DNA from: Paludibacterium purpuratum
GTDB taxonomy: Bacteria > Pseudomonadota > Gammaproteobacteria > Burkholderiales > Chromobacteriaceae
DNA length: 64,000 nt
Direction: 5' to 3'
NCBI RefSeq assembly: GCF_004363805.1
Contig: NZ_SNZP01000011.1
Span: 3,594-67,593, forward strand
The notes beneath the pieces were generated by a model, which was not told the DNA's origin, did not search any database, and saw only the letters and a program-made list of their open reading frames with translations. A program made the translations under genes and the position numbers. This document shows positions 43,476-52,853 of the stretch, piece after piece. How positions within the stretch are numbered: position 1 is the stretch's first letter; every line of letters starts with the position of its first letter.

Positions 43476-43928
43476 ATGCCAATCCGATTTTCCTCTTCCC
43501 GCCGTCTGACAGGCCGACTACTGGTTCTGGCCCTGGGCTGTGTGGCGGTGCTATCCGGCTGTTCGAAGCCGGCGGCTAGCACGGAACATGCCGCCGCTGC
43601 GGCAACGTCGGCAGCGCCCGCCAGCCGGCATGTCGCTTCGGCACTGGGCGATCTGGCAAGCTTCCGCCACATTAGCGCCGAGGTGTCCTCGCTCGTCGAT
43701 CGGGGCAATCTGCCTGCGGCCAAAACCCGCATCCGCGATCTGGAAATCGCCTGGGATTCCGCGGAAGCCGGCCTGAAGCCTCGGGCGCCGGCCGACTGGC
43801 ACCAACTCGACAAGGCCATTGACCGCGCCCTCGAAACGTTGCGTGCCGACACCCCGGTACAGCAAGCCAGCCATGCCGCCATGCAGAATCTGCTGAAAAC
43901 CTTTGACATGTTGCAAGGCCAAGCGTGA
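43476..43928 (+). CDS. Lipoprotein associated with a two-component system
   Basis: 150 residues with GGAGAGATC before the ATG. Signal peptide ends at a lipobox ([10 protein letters not shown]). After an Ala/Ser-rich linker a short helical domain follows ([40 protein letters not shown]). Similar small lipoproteins precede QseBC-like gene pairs in betaproteobacteria. A sensing or modulatory partner role is possible but not shown. Confidence 0.82.
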   Translation: MPIRFSSSRRLTGRLLVLALGCVAVLSGCSKPAASTEHAAAAATSAAPASRHVASALGDLASFRHISAEVSSLVDRGNLPAAKTRIRDLEIAWDSAEAGLKPRAPADWHQLDKAIDRALETLRADTPVQQASHAAMQNLLKTFDMLQGQA

Positions 43929-43961
43929 ACTGCGGCATGGTGTCGATAGCGGGGGGGAGCG

Positions 43962-44627
43962 ATGCGTGTCTTGTTGGTCGAAGATGACCGGATGATCGGC
44001 GAAGCCATCCAGGCCGCGCTGAAGGATGCCTCATATGCCGCGGATTGGGTTTGCGATGGCCAGTCGGCGCTTTCGGCGCTGCAGCAGCAGTGCTACGACC
44101 TGGTATTGCTGGATCTCGGTTTACCCGGCAAGGGCGGCCTGGAAGTCCTGACGATCCTTCGTGCCAAAGACGACCCGATCCCGGTGGTGATCGTTTCGGC
44201 GCGCGATGGGCTCTCGGATCGCCTGCACGGGCTGGATGGCGGCGCCGACGACTATGTCGTCAAACCCTTCGACATGCCCGAGCTGCTGGCACGCATGCGC
44301 GCGGTGTTGCGCCGCAAGGGGGGCTCCTCCTCCGCCCTGTTGGGTAACGACACCGTGTCTTTGGATACGGTGACCAAAGAAGCGCGGCTCAAAGGCGGCG
44401 ACCCGGTGCAACTGAGCAGCCGGGAGTTCGCCTTGTTATCCGCGCTGTTGTTGCGCCCGGGCGCCATCCTGTCGCGCGGACAACTGGAAGAACGCATTTA
44501 TGGCTGGGGGGAAGAAGTCGAAAGCAATGCGGTGGAGTATCTGATCCATGCGCTACGCCGCAAGCTGGGCAGCGATACCATCAAGAACGTCAGGGGGCTG
44601 GGATGGATGGTTTCAAAAAGCGTCTGA
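43962..44627 (+). CDS. OmpR/QseB-like response regulator
   Basis: 221 residues. The receiver domain has the acidic EDD pocket (LLVEDDRMI), phospho-acceptor Asp51 in LVLLDLGLPG, and the conserved Lys in VVKPF. The winged-helix output domain reads LSSREFALLSALLLRPGAIL and VEYLIHALRRKLG. It overlaps the kinase gene by 25 bp, so the two are translationally linked. Confidence 0.95.
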   Translation: MRVLLVEDDRMIGEAIQAALKDASYAADWVCDGQSALSALQQQCYDLVLLDLGLPGKGGLEVLTILRAKDDPIPVVIVSARDGLSDRLHGLDGGADDYVVKPFDMPELLARMRAVLRRKGGSSSALLGNDTVSLDTVTKEARLKGGDPVQLSSREFALLSALLLRPGAILSRGQLEERIYGWGEEVESNAVEYLIHALRRKLGSDTIKNVRGLGWMVSKSV

Positions 44628-46006
44628 GGGCGTCTATCCAGTTTCGGCTCTCCGTCTGGCTATCCCTGTCGATTTTGGCCATCGCCTTGGCGGCGGGGGC
44701 GAGTTCCTTCGTTTCGGCATTTGACGAGGCCCATGAGCTGCAGGATGACACCTTGCGCCAGATTGCCGCACTGCTGGAGCAATCACGCCTCAAGATGACG
44801 GGCCTGCCCGATAAGGCGCATGCGAACGAAAGCGATGAAGAGTCGCGCGTGATTGTGCAATGGCTATCGAATAGCCCCCCAGCCGTCTCAGCCTTGCATG
44901 GCGCGCCACTTCCCTTGCCTGTCGCGCTGGCGGATGGTTTTCATACGCTAGGGATCGATCACGAATCGTATCGCGTCCTGGTTCGTAGCATGGCGCAAGG
45001 CGGCCGGATCGCCGTTTCGCAGGAAACCGGCATGCGGGATGAAATCGCCCGAGACAGCGCATTACGCACTTTGTTGCCCTTCCTGGTGCTGGTTCCCGTG
45101 TTGCTGGTGGTGGTGGGCGTGCTGATCCGCACGGTCTTTCATCCGGTCACGCGACTTTCGGCGGAAATCGACCGCCGCGCCGATACGGCCTTGCCCCCGG
45201 TTGACGAAGATCGTCTCCCCACGGAAATCCGTCCGTTCGTCTTGGCCATCCATCGTCTGTTGCAGCGGGTCGCCGACGCGATGGCACAACAACGGCGTTT
45301 CGTGGCGGACGCGGCCCATGAATTACGCTCGCCGCTGACGGCGCTATCGTTACAAGCCGGCCGCCTGGCCGATGCGGAAATGTCGCCCGATGCCCGTGAC
45401 CGTCTCGCCAACTTGCAACAGGGGATCGAGCGCGGGCGTAAATTGCTGGATCAACTGCTGATGCTGGCGAGAGTGCAAAGCGATACCGTCGATGCGGCAG
45501 GCGAGGTATCGGCCATGCAGGTCTTTCGCCAGGTATTGGAAGACCTGATGCCGCTCGCGCTGGATAAGCACATTGATCTTGGCGTGGCGGGCGGGCAGGA
45601 CGTCTTGCTGCCTGTCCATGCGCAGGATCTGACGACGCTGGTCAAGAATCTGGTCGACAACGCCATTCGCTACACCCCGGCAGGCGGCACGGTGGATCTG
45701 GCGATCTTGCTCAAGCCCGGCCTGGCGGTCTTGCAAGTGGGCGATAACGGCCCCGGTATTCCGCCCGCCGAGCGCGAGCGGGTCTTCGACCCTTTCTATC
45801 GCGTATTGGGTAACGACCAGTTCGGTTCCGGCCTGGGCTTGTCGATTGTCAGGGCCATGGCCGAGCGCATGGGCGCGACAGTCGAACTCGATTGGACGGA
45901 TGTGACGGCGAAACTGGGTTTGACCGTGTCGGTGGCGATACCGCTTGGCAAAACGCCGCCAAGCGACGACGCCATTTCGACCGGATATCGTTCAACGGAA
46001 ACTTAA
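44603..46006 (+). CDS. QseC-like sensor histidine kinase
   Basis: 467 residues. Helix 1 is near residues 18-38, the periplasmic sensor at about 40-150, and helix 2 at about 155-178 (LLPFLVLVPVLLVVVGVLI). HAMP, H-box (FVADAAHELRSPLTAL, His phospho-acceptor) and the ATPase domain with N-box NLVDNAIRYTP, G1 DNGPGIPP and G2 GSGLGLSIV follow. Its place after PAP2, COG4705 and lipoprotein genes suggests it senses envelope or cation/peptide stress. Confidence 0.95.
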   Translation: MDGFKKRLRASIQFRLSVWLSLSILAIALAAGASSFVSAFDEAHELQDDTLRQIAALLEQSRLKMTGLPDKAHANESDEESRVIVQWLSNSPPAVSALHGAPLPLPVALADGFHTLGIDHESYRVLVRSMAQGGRIAVSQETGMRDEIARDSALRTLLPFLVLVPVLLVVVGVLIRTVFHPVTRLSAEIDRRADTALPPVDEDRLPTEIRPFVLAIHRLLQRVADAMAQQRRFVADAAHELRSPLTALSLQAGRLADAEMSPDARDRLANLQQGIERGRKLLDQLLMLARVQSDTVDAAGEVSAMQVFRQVLEDLMPLALDKHIDLGVAGGQDVLLPVHAQDLTTLVKNLVDNAIRYTPAGGTVDLAILLKPGLAVLQVGDNGPGIPPAERERVFDPFYRVLGNDQFGSGLGLSIVRAMAERMGATVELDWTDVTAKLGLTVSVAIPLGKTPPSDDAISTGYRSTET

Positions 46007-46103
46007 TGCAGCATCGTCTATCAAGTTATTGATTTGTTGGACGATATGTTTGATGAGTACGATTGCGTACTTGGTAGCCATTCCTTGTGGAAGGAGCATC
46101 ATC

Positions 46104-46463
46104 ATGAGTATTTCACCCGTTGGTCAGCAGCAGGTGCTGCCTACTTCGGTATTGCAGCCGAGAGTCGGCGGTGCCGACCAGAGTGGCAGCCCCGCCAAAA
46201 CCGCCGACACCGCCTCTGCCACCGCGGCAACGGGCGACGCCTCGACGACCAAAACGGAATCCACCGCCTCGTCAAGCGCCAATCAGCCGGTCGTCGACAA
46301 GGTAAATATCAGCAATGCCGGCCGCGCCGCCTTGCAAGAGTTGACCGAGACGGCCGCGCAAACCGCCCAGGAAGCCATGCATGGCGACCGCCAGGCCGTC
46401 AAACTGGAGGCCAAATTGGCCGCCAAACAAGCGGTGGCGCACCCGCAAAACAAACCCATCTGA
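46104..46463 (+). CDS. Low-complexity small protein
   Basis: 119 residues from ATG 46104 with AAGGAG seven bases upstream. The N-terminal part is Ser/Thr/Ala-rich and probably disordered (ADTASATAATGDASTTKTES). The C-terminal third is helical and Ala/Gln-rich (TETAAQTAQEAMHGDRQAVK). No signal peptide. It resembles small proteins encoded near flagellar or secretion genes in related bacteria, but no family is recognised. Confidence 0.7.
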   Translation: MSISPVGQQQVLPTSVLQPRVGGADQSGSPAKTADTASATAATGDASTTKTESTASSSANQPVVDKVNISNAGRAALQELTETAAQTAQEAMHGDRQAVKLEAKLAAKQAVAHPQNKPI

Positions 46464-46519
46464 TGGGTTGTTAGACGTGCCATGCCCTTCTCCCGACTTT
46501 GGCCGGGGGAAGGGGCGTG
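46453..46519. terminator. Double hairpin between convergent genes
   Basis: First stem AACCCAT-CTG-ATGGGTT (46453-46469) includes the stop codon of the small gene and is followed by GTTAG. Second, larger imperfect stem has arms at 46481-46495 and 46504-46519 (CCCTTCTCCCG facing CGGGGGAAGGGG). They probably terminate both the + and - strand genes. Confidence 0.6.
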
Positions 46520-46541
46520 CATGAAACGGCTTGTTTGCCAA

Positions 46542-48035
46542 TCAGATCGGTTCCCCTGCACACGAGGCGGCAGCCGCGCGGGTGCGTAGGAACAGGTAGA
46601 TGGTGAAGGCCGTCAGCGTGGTCATGCCGGCCAGGCCGTAGACCAGCAGCTGAAAGGATTGCGCATAGGCGATGGTCAGCGCTGCCCGCGATAGTCCCGG
46701 CAGCCCGGACGCCGCCGCCGCGAGATTGCCCATGGCCAGTTGTGCGGCCGCGCTGCCGGCGCCATCCGGCAGGCGCGCGTGAATCAGCCCAGCCAGCGCT
46801 GCGCCGACGACGGCCAGTGCGACGCCTTCGCCCGCGACCCGCGTGGTGCTGAAAATGCCGGCGGCCATGCCGGCCCGCTCCACCGGCACCACACTGACCG
46901 CCAGTCCGTCCATCACCCCCCAGGGAAAGCTGATACCGATACCGATGAGCATCATGGCCAACTGAGCCGTGCCGTTACCGTCGATATGCACCGTGTTGCC
47001 CAATAGGCACAAACCGAGCGCGCACAGCAGCAGTCCTCCCGCCGACAGCATGGCGGCCGGCACCCGGCGGCTGAGCCGGGCCGAGGCAAGGGGAAGTACC
47101 AGCATCGGCAACGACATCCACATCATATCCAGACCGGCGTCCAGCGGACTAATGCCCTCGATGCCGACCAGGCGTACCGGCAGCAATACCAGCAGGACCA
47201 CGAAGGCATAGGCCGGCGCCGCGGCCAAGGTCTGCACGCCGACAAAGCGCGGGTAGCGGAACAGCCGCAGGTCGAGCATCGGCCGAGCCGTCCGCAGCGC
47301 TTGCCACACATACAGGGCGGACAGTAGCAGGAAGGCCAGCATGGCCAGTCGGAAGCGACCGGACGCCCAGCCCCAATCCGGCAGGCAGAGTAGCGCGGTG
47401 GTCAGCATCGCCAACGACGCGGTGAAGCCGAGTAGACCGGGCACATCCAGGCGCGCGGCGGGGTCGGACGACTCTTCCCAACTCCGTGCCGCGAGCAGGA
47501 AGGCCAAGGCCGTCAGCGCCACCGGTGCCCAAAAAATGACGCGCCAACCTGCTGCGTCGATCAAAAAGCCGGACAGCATCGGCCCGAAGGCCAGCCCGAT
47601 GCCGAAGGTGGTGCCGATCCAACTGAATGCCTGCAGACGTTCCGCTTCGGCAAAGCGCTGAGCCAGACCGGCCAGCCCGGCGGCGAACGCCACCGCGGCA
47701 CCCAGGCCCTGTAACGCACGCAGCAGATTGAACGCCAGCAGATCCGGCGCGACGGTCAGTCCCAGCGATGTCAGCGAGAACAGTGCCGAACCCAGCAGAA
47801 ACAAACGTTTCCGGCCCCAGCGGTCGGCCAGCGTGCCGGCCGCCATCAAACTGGCGCCGAAACCCAGCATGAAGGCATTGGTTGCCCAGGCCAGGGCCAC
47901 CGGGCTGCCGCCCAGCGCATGCCGGATGCTCGCCATGGCGATGGCCGGTGCCGTAAACGACAACGGCATGGCCAATGCGGCCAGGCAGACCGATAGCAAG
48001 GCCAGGGTTCGCGATAAGGTTGGCGAAGTAGTCAT
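46542..48035 (-). CDS. MFS drug-efflux type transporter (DHA2-like, 14 helices)
   Basis: 497 residues from ATG 48035 (AAGGAAAATCC upstream). The signature segments are MLGFGASLMAAGTLADRWGRK (motif A at helix 2/3) and FGIGLAFGPMLSGFLIDAAG (motif C of antiporters). The C-terminal half has extra helices, as in the QacA/EmrB group. The substrate is unknown. It diverges from a LysR gene. Confidence 0.9.
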   Translation of the reverse strand: MTTSPTLSRTLALLSVCLAALAMPLSFTAPAIAMASIRHALGGSPVALAWATNAFMLGFGASLMAAGTLADRWGRKRLFLLGSALFSLTSLGLTVAPDLLAFNLLRALQGLGAAVAFAAGLAGLAQRFAEAERLQAFSWIGTTFGIGLAFGPMLSGFLIDAAGWRVIFWAPVALTALAFLLAARSWEESSDPAARLDVPGLLGFTASLAMLTTALLCLPDWGWASGRFRLAMLAFLLLSALYVWQALRTARPMLDLRLFRYPRFVGVQTLAAAPAYAFVVLLVLLPVRLVGIEGISPLDAGLDMMWMSLPMLVLPLASARLSRRVPAAMLSAGGLLLCALGLCLLGNTVHIDGNGTAQLAMMLIGIGISFPWGVMDGLAVSVVPVERAGMAAGIFSTTRVAGEGVALAVVGAALAGLIHARLPDGAGSAAAQLAMGNLAAAASGLPGLSRAALTIAYAQSFQLLVYGLAGMTTLTAFTIYLFLRTRAAAASCAGEPI

Positions 48036-48152
48036 GGATTTTCCTTGATTAGAACGAAGATGATTTCTCCTGGGGCACCATGCTAAATTGCTCGATAGAG
48101 GAAAAAAATAACGCTCATTGCCGTTCATAACGGACAAATTGGATCGAATCGC

Positions 48153-49052
48153 ATGGAGAACTTGAACGGATTGCTGGCTTTCGTGCGCACGGCCGAAAGC
48201 GGCAGCTTTGTCGCCGCCGGCCGGCTGCTGGGCTTGTCGGCGTCAGCGGTCGGTAAAAGCGTGTCGCGTTTGGAAGAGCGCTTGGGCGTTCGTCTGTTGC
48301 AGCGTAGTACGCGCCATCTGCACCTGACCGCCGAGGGGGAAACGTTCTTGATCAGCGGCCAGCGGATCTTGGCCGACCTGGCGGAGGCCGAGCACGCCAT
48401 CACGCGCACGCGGGAGGCGCCGCAAGGCAAGCTGCGCGTCAGTCTGCCGCTGATCGGCTACCGCATGCTGATGCCGATACTGAGCGAGTTCATGCGGCAG
48501 TATCCAGAGGTGTCGCTCGACTTGGATTTCAACGACCGGCTGGTGGATGTCATCGAAGAAGGCCTGGACGTGGTGATCCGCAGCGGCCAACTACGCGACT
48601 CTAGGCTGAAGGCGCGGACGATCGCGCCGTTCGGTTTTTGCATCGTGGGCTCGCCGGAGTATTTCGAGCGGCGGGGTGTCCCTCGGTTGCCCGCCGATCT
48701 GGCCCTGCATGCCTGTCTGCACTATAAATTTCCCACCACCGGCAAGCTGCAGCCCTGGGCGCTTTCGCCCGACGCCGGCCACATCCCCCCAACGCTGGTT
48801 TGCAACAGCATCGAAGCGCTGATCCAGTCCGCGTGCCTGGGCTTGGGCCTGGCGTATTTGCCGGATTTCCTGGTGCGGGATCTGCTGGCCCAGGGCAGTC
48901 TGACGAGCGTGTTGAGCGACTGCCTGCCGCAGCGCGGCACCTTCTGGGCCGTGTGGCCGTCCAGCCGGCACGACAGCCCGAAAATCAGAACCTTCGTCGA
49001 TTATGTCTGCCGCCGGATGCTGAAACCCGACGGTGTGTCGACCTCAATTTGA
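48153..49052 (+). CDS. LysR-family regulator
   Basis: 299 residues. The HTH reads SGSFVAAGRLLGLSASAVGK and SVSRLEERLGVRLLQRSTRH. The effector domain is complete (DFNDRLVDVIEEGLDVVIRS). It is divergent from the DHA2-like transporter gene. Its last 9 bp overlap the convergent HTH gene at 49044. Confidence 0.92.
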   Translation: MENLNGLLAFVRTAESGSFVAAGRLLGLSASAVGKSVSRLEERLGVRLLQRSTRHLHLTAEGETFLISGQRILADLAEAEHAITRTREAPQGKLRVSLPLIGYRMLMPILSEFMRQYPEVSLDLDFNDRLVDVIEEGLDVVIRSGQLRDSRLKARTIAPFGFCIVGSPEYFERRGVPRLPADLALHACLHYKFPTTGKLQPWALSPDAGHIPPTLVCNSIEALIQSACLGLGLAYLPDFLVRDLLAQGSLTSVLSDCLPQRGTFWAVWPSSRHDSPKIRTFVDYVCRRMLKPDGVSTSI

Positions 49053-49367
49053 AGGCGGGACGGTATCGCGCTGCTCGAACAATCGTCTGCGCAAGCTTGG
49101 GTCTCGAGGCAATATGCCGACCTGAAGGCCGAGCGGACGCAGAGAAGCGTTGAGCAGTGCCAATGATGGGCTAGCCCGATCCAGCTCTAAATCGGACAGC
49201 GTGCGCCGGCTAATGCCCACCAGCTTCGAATATTGTTCCTGTGACAGTCCCAGCACCTCTTTGCGCAGCGTGCGCAATAGCTTTCCCTCTGTAATCGTGC
49301 CGGACATCAACTGAGTCAGCAGCTCTGCCAAGCGATTTTCCCGCTCGATAGGCGACAGGTTTTTCAT
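49044..49367 (-). CDS. HipB-like HTH protein, orphaned antitoxin
   Basis: 107 residues. EVLGLSQEQYSKLVGISRRT and LSDLELDRASPSLALLNASL form an HTH_3 domain with flanking helices. The ATG overlaps the stop of the broken hipA by 4 bp, so the order is hipA then hipB, the reverse of the 21898-23441 module. The protein looks intact and could still bind the two operators upstream of the hipA relic. Confidence 0.8.
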   Translation of the reverse strand: MKNLSPIERENRLAELLTQLMSGTITEGKLLRTLRKEVLGLSQEQYSKLVGISRRTLSDLELDRASPSLALLNASLRPLGLQVGILPRDPSLRRRLFEQRDTVPPSN

Positions 49368-49937
49368 GGCAGATTCCAGCTTTCCAGTTTGTTGTCGAGG
49401 TAACTAAAACCCATGGCCGGCATATTGAGTATGCGTTCGGGTACGCCGCGGGCAGAGAGGCGATCGCGCAATCCGTAGAGTTGCCTGGCGAGCACACCCA
49501 ATTCCTGGAGTAAGCGGTCAGGTGCGACCAGCTCCTGGAGTTGATCGGCGATACCGATCCAATCAAAGCGACCGCCTTCTTCCAGAGGCGATCCCCAGGT
49601 TATCGTGCGCGTCACTCCTTCGGGGTCGGCCTTCATCGGCGCGAAGTCATAAATCGGTGAAAGTGCGATGCCGCCAGGCCGCTTGATAATGGCGGTATTG
49701 CGGCCATGGTTGTCGCTATTGCCAAAGGCAATGTTAAGCAAGTCGCGTTTTACCCATTCGATGGCGATGGCGGCTTTGTCGAAGGACCTGCCTCGACCCT
49801 TATATCCGATCCAGCGCAGAAGGCATATCGTAGCCAAGCTGCATAGGGCCCTGGTGGCCGAGTTCCGGATTTGGAATGATCAACGTTGCGGCATCATGCC
49901 AAGTGCTGTCCAGGGAAATCTGAATAGTGAGATTCAT
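49364..49937 (-). pseudogene. hipA kinase relic with a large internal deletion
   Basis: The ATG at 49937 starts a typical short-clade HipA N-terminus (NLTIQISLDSTWHDAATLII, then QLGYD) that stops at 49800. In another frame, from about 49825, the C-terminal kinase part resumes: LLRWIGYKGRGRSFDKAAIA, the catalytic FGNSDNHGRNTAII, and metal-binding LSPIYDFAP, to 49364. Roughly 230 residues, including the ATP-binding lobe, are missing and the frame changes at the junction. The kinase cannot be functional. Confidence 0.88.
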
Positions 49938-49947
49938 GGCACTACTC

Positions 49948-49965
49948 TGAGCAGATATTTGCTCA
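49948..49965. promoter_or_regulatory. Hip operator 1
   Basis: TGAGCAGATATTTGCTCA, an almost perfect palindrome with 6-bp arms TGAGCA/TGCTCA, 11-28 bp upstream of the relic's start codon. Confidence 0.65.
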
Positions 49966-49989
49966 AATAACAATGATATGGTGGTTAAT

Positions 49990-50007
49990 TGAGCAAAATT
50001 TTGCTCA
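49990..50007. promoter_or_regulatory. Hip operator 2
   Basis: TGAGCAAAATTTTGCTCA, a perfect 18-bp palindrome of the same sequence as operator 1. Centres are 42 bp apart, four helical turns, as expected for cooperative binding. It lies 18 bp past the end of the neighbouring transporter gene. Confidence 0.7.
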
Positions 50008-50025
50008 GCGTTGAGGGGCTGGCGC

Positions 50026-51477
50026 TCAACCCCGTGACGCTTGCCCCGCCTTGTGCGCTAGCACCCGGCCGCCCGTTGCGATGGCCAGCGCGACCGCTAT
50101 CAGTAGCGCCGCGATGGCGTAGGTGAAGCGCATACCGCCGGCAATGGCCGCGGGCGGTGCGGACGAGATGTCGACCGTCGCCGTGGCCAGCGCGAAGATC
50201 GTGCCCATGACGGCGGCGCCGGTGATGAGGCCGAGATTGCGCGACAGGTTGAGCATGCCGGAAACCAGTCCTCGTCGATCCGGGCCGATGTCCGTCATGA
50301 TGGCGGTGTTGTTGGCGGCCTGGAAGAGCGCGTAATTGGCGGTGACCAGAACAAGGGGCGCGAGGTAGCCGGCCACGCCAACGGTTGCCGGCAGCATGGC
50401 GAGCGCGGACAAGCCGGCGATCATGCCGATCAGTCCGCAGCGGGTCATGCGCTGGGCGCCGAAGCGATCGACGATGCGGCCGGCCGGCACGCCGGTCAGT
50501 GCCGCCACCAGCGGGCCGGCCGACATGGCGAGTCCGACCAAAGCCGGGGCGAGCCCGAGGGCGCGGGAGAGGTAGAAGGGGCCGACCACCAGGGTCGCCA
50601 TCATCACCGTCGCCACGAGCGCGCTCATGGCCAGACCCGCGCTTAGCGTCGGATCGCGGAACATCGGCAGTCGGAGTAAGGGGGCCGCGGTTTTCGACTC
50701 GGCAAACACAAAGGCGATCGCGCCGACGGCGGCCGCCGCTAGCCACGCCATATTGAGGGCGCCGAAGCGGCCGTGGCCGATCGTCATGGCGAGCGCGTAA
50801 GCCGCCAGCGTCAGCGCCAGCAGCAGCGTCCCGACCACATCGATGCGGGCCCGGGCGCTTTGCGTTTTGCGTTGGTCGCGCGGCAGGTAACGTTGCGCGA
50901 GCAGGAAATTCATCAGGCCCAGCGGGATATTCACCAGGAAGATGACCCGCCAGCCCAGCCCGGCGATCAGTAGGCCGCCGAGCGAGGGGCCGAGCGTGGT
51001 GCCGATCGCCGACATCGTGCCGAGCAGCCCCATGGCGCTGCCGGTGCGCGCCGCTGGCACCGTCTGGCCCACCAAGGCCATGGTGAGGGCGATCATGATG
51101 GCCGCGCCGACCCCCTGCGCCGCCCGGGCGGCGATCAGCAGCCACAGTGTGGGCGCGATGCCGCACAGCAGCGAGGCCGTCGTGAACAGCACAATGCCGA
51201 TCAACAACAACCGCCGATGGCCGACGATGTCGCCGAGCCGGCCGGCGCCGACGATCAGGGTGGTGATGGCGAGCAGATAGGCCAGCACGATCCACTGCAC
51301 GGCGTGGAACGACGCGGAGAACGTTTGCGCCAATGTCGGTAAGCCGACATTGGCGATGCTGGTGTCGAGCGACGGCATCAGCATGGATAGCGATAGGCTG
51401 GCCAGCGCCCAGCGTACCGATGGCGCCAGTGGCGTGCGGCCGGGTTCGGCCGCGATGGATTGCGCGGTGGATTTCAT
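50026..51477 (-). CDS. MFS drug-efflux transporter (DHA2 family)
   Basis: 483 residues with about 14 helices. MLMPSLDTSIANVGLPTLAQ is the DHA2 motif D1-type N-terminus; GAGRLGDIVGHRRLLLIG is motif A and GPSLGGLLIAGLGWRVIFLV is motif C. It is divergent from a LysR gene that probably controls it. Specificity is unknown. A long frame-shifted open frame on the same strand over this gene is a GC-rich shadow. Confidence 0.92.
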   Translation of the reverse strand: MKSTAQSIAAEPGRTPLAPSVRWALASLSLSMLMPSLDTSIANVGLPTLAQTFSASFHAVQWIVLAYLLAITTLIVGAGRLGDIVGHRRLLLIGIVLFTTASLLCGIAPTLWLLIAARAAQGVGAAIMIALTMALVGQTVPAARTGSAMGLLGTMSAIGTTLGPSLGGLLIAGLGWRVIFLVNIPLGLMNFLLAQRYLPRDQRKTQSARARIDVVGTLLLALTLAAYALAMTIGHGRFGALNMAWLAAAAVGAIAFVFAESKTAAPLLRLPMFRDPTLSAGLAMSALVATVMMATLVVGPFYLSRALGLAPALVGLAMSAGPLVAALTGVPAGRIVDRFGAQRMTRCGLIGMIAGLSALAMLPATVGVAGYLAPLVLVTANYALFQAANNTAIMTDIGPDRRGLVSGMLNLSRNLGLITGAAVMGTIFALATATVDISSAPPAAIAGGMRFTYAIAALLIAVALAIATGGRVLAHKAGQASRG

Positions 51478-51563
51478 GGGTGGCGATTCCGAGATAGGTC
51501 AGTCTGAAGCGTAGGTCCTTCGCTGACATGGCGGAAGACGCATCGTTTGCACTTTATACCTGC

Positions 51564-51577
51564 ATATGACGCCATAT
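51564..51577. promoter_or_regulatory. Small palindrome between divergent transporter and LysR genes
   Basis: ATATG-ACGC-CATAT, 28 bp before the LysR start, fits a LysR autoregulatory site by position only. Confidence 0.3.
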
Positions 51578-51605
51578 CGCCGGCGAGTCGTGCTATGGTG
51601 GATGC

Positions 51606-52508
51606 ATGTCGATACCTGATCTCAATTTACTGATCACGCTGGATGCCTTGCTCGCCGAGGGCAGCGTGGCGCGTGCCGCACAACGGCTGCGGCTGAGTCC
51701 CTCGGCCATGAGTCGGGCGTTGGCGCGACTGCGCGAGGCGACGGGCGATCCGCTCTTGGTCAGGGCCGGGCGCGGCCTGGTGCCCACGCCGCGCGCGCTC
51801 GAATTGCGCTCGCGGGTCGGCCCGCTGGTGCGGGAAGCCGAGGCTGCGTTGCGTCCCGCCGAGACGCTCGATCTCCAGCAGTTGGTGCGGACGTTTACGC
51901 TGCGCACCAGCGATGGCTTTGTGGAAAATTTCGGACCCGACCTCCTCGCGCGCGTCGGCGAACAAGCGCCTGGCGTGCGGCTGCGCTTTGTGCTGAAACC
52001 CGATAAAGACAGCACGCCGTTACGCGATGGCTCGGTCGATCTGGATACCGGCGTCGTCGGTAATACGACCAGTCCCGAAGTCCGCACGCGGGCGTTGTTC
52101 CGCGACCGTTTCATCGGCGTTGTGCGCCCGGGGCATCCGTTGAGCCAGGGCGAACTCACCCCGGCCCGTTACGCCGCCGGCAGGCATATCCTGGTCTCGC
52201 GCCGGGGGCTCGATCATGGGCCGATGGACGAGGCATTGAAACCGCTTGGTCTGACTCGCGAGATCGCGACGGTGGTCGGCGGGTTTTCCGCCGCGTTGGC
52301 GCTGGCGCGGGCTTCGGATCTGATCGCCACGGTGCCCGAGCGCCATACCGGCAATCTGCGCGCCGACATGGCGAGTTTCCCGTTGCCGTTCCCCATGGCG
52401 GACATCACCATTGCCATGCTCTGGCACCCGAGGCTCGATGCCGATCCGGCGCACCGCTGGTTGCGCGGCTGTCTGTGGGAGGTTTGTGCGCCGCAGCCGG
52501 CGGCATGA
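51606..52508 (+). CDS. LysR-family regulator
   Basis: 300 residues, in the NodD/SyrM-like style (LNLLITLDALLAEGSVARAA, QRLRLSPSAMSRALARLREA). The effector domain includes GSVDLDTGVVGNTTSPEVRT. Divergent from the DHA2 gene. Confidence 0.92.
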   Translation: MSIPDLNLLITLDALLAEGSVARAAQRLRLSPSAMSRALARLREATGDPLLVRAGRGLVPTPRALELRSRVGPLVREAEAALRPAETLDLQQLVRTFTLRTSDGFVENFGPDLLARVGEQAPGVRLRFVLKPDKDSTPLRDGSVDLDTGVVGNTTSPEVRTRALFRDRFIGVVRPGHPLSQGELTPARYAAGRHILVSRRGLDHGPMDEALKPLGLTREIATVVGGFSAALALARASDLIATVPERHTGNLRADMASFPLPFPMADITIAMLWHPRLDADPAHRWLRGCLWEVCAPQPAA

Positions 52509-52853
52509 CCGAACGGCCAGTAAGGGCCATTTTTATGGCGGTTATCGGTTGATTTTAAATCCTGATGTCATAGAATAAGAAAATCGATTTTTGGAGCAAC
52601 TGCCTTGGACAGTCGAAGTCGTCACCCTGACGAACGGAACGATTAACCAGGCAAGACCCCGCGCGTTTTACCCGCCGCCGTCTTGCCGATTGCAGACGGT
52701 GCGCACATCCCGCTCTACCCTTTGTGCCTCCCGCTGATGTTTTCCCGACGTCGGGCTTGTCGACGATTGGCTTTTTGCCTTTATCGTCGCCAGGGCGCCG
52801 CATTGTCCATGCCTTTGCATTTGAACCGTTGTCCGCTAGCGAAAGGAGCCGCC
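52509..52853. other. Gene-free leader region with inverted repeats
   Basis: No convincing protein gene is seen. It holds an inverted repeat GGCAAGAC (52650-52657) / GTCTTGCC (52680-52687) around a GC-rich loop, and the perfect palindrome CCCGACGTCGGG (52744-52755). Three small ribosome-site-bearing frames follow downstream, so this may be their long 5' leader. Confidence 0.4.

Noticed and set aside
49985-51529. 514-codon Arg/His-rich minus frame
   Set aside because: GC-skew shadow of the DHA2 transporter in another frame; its composition is not protein-like.
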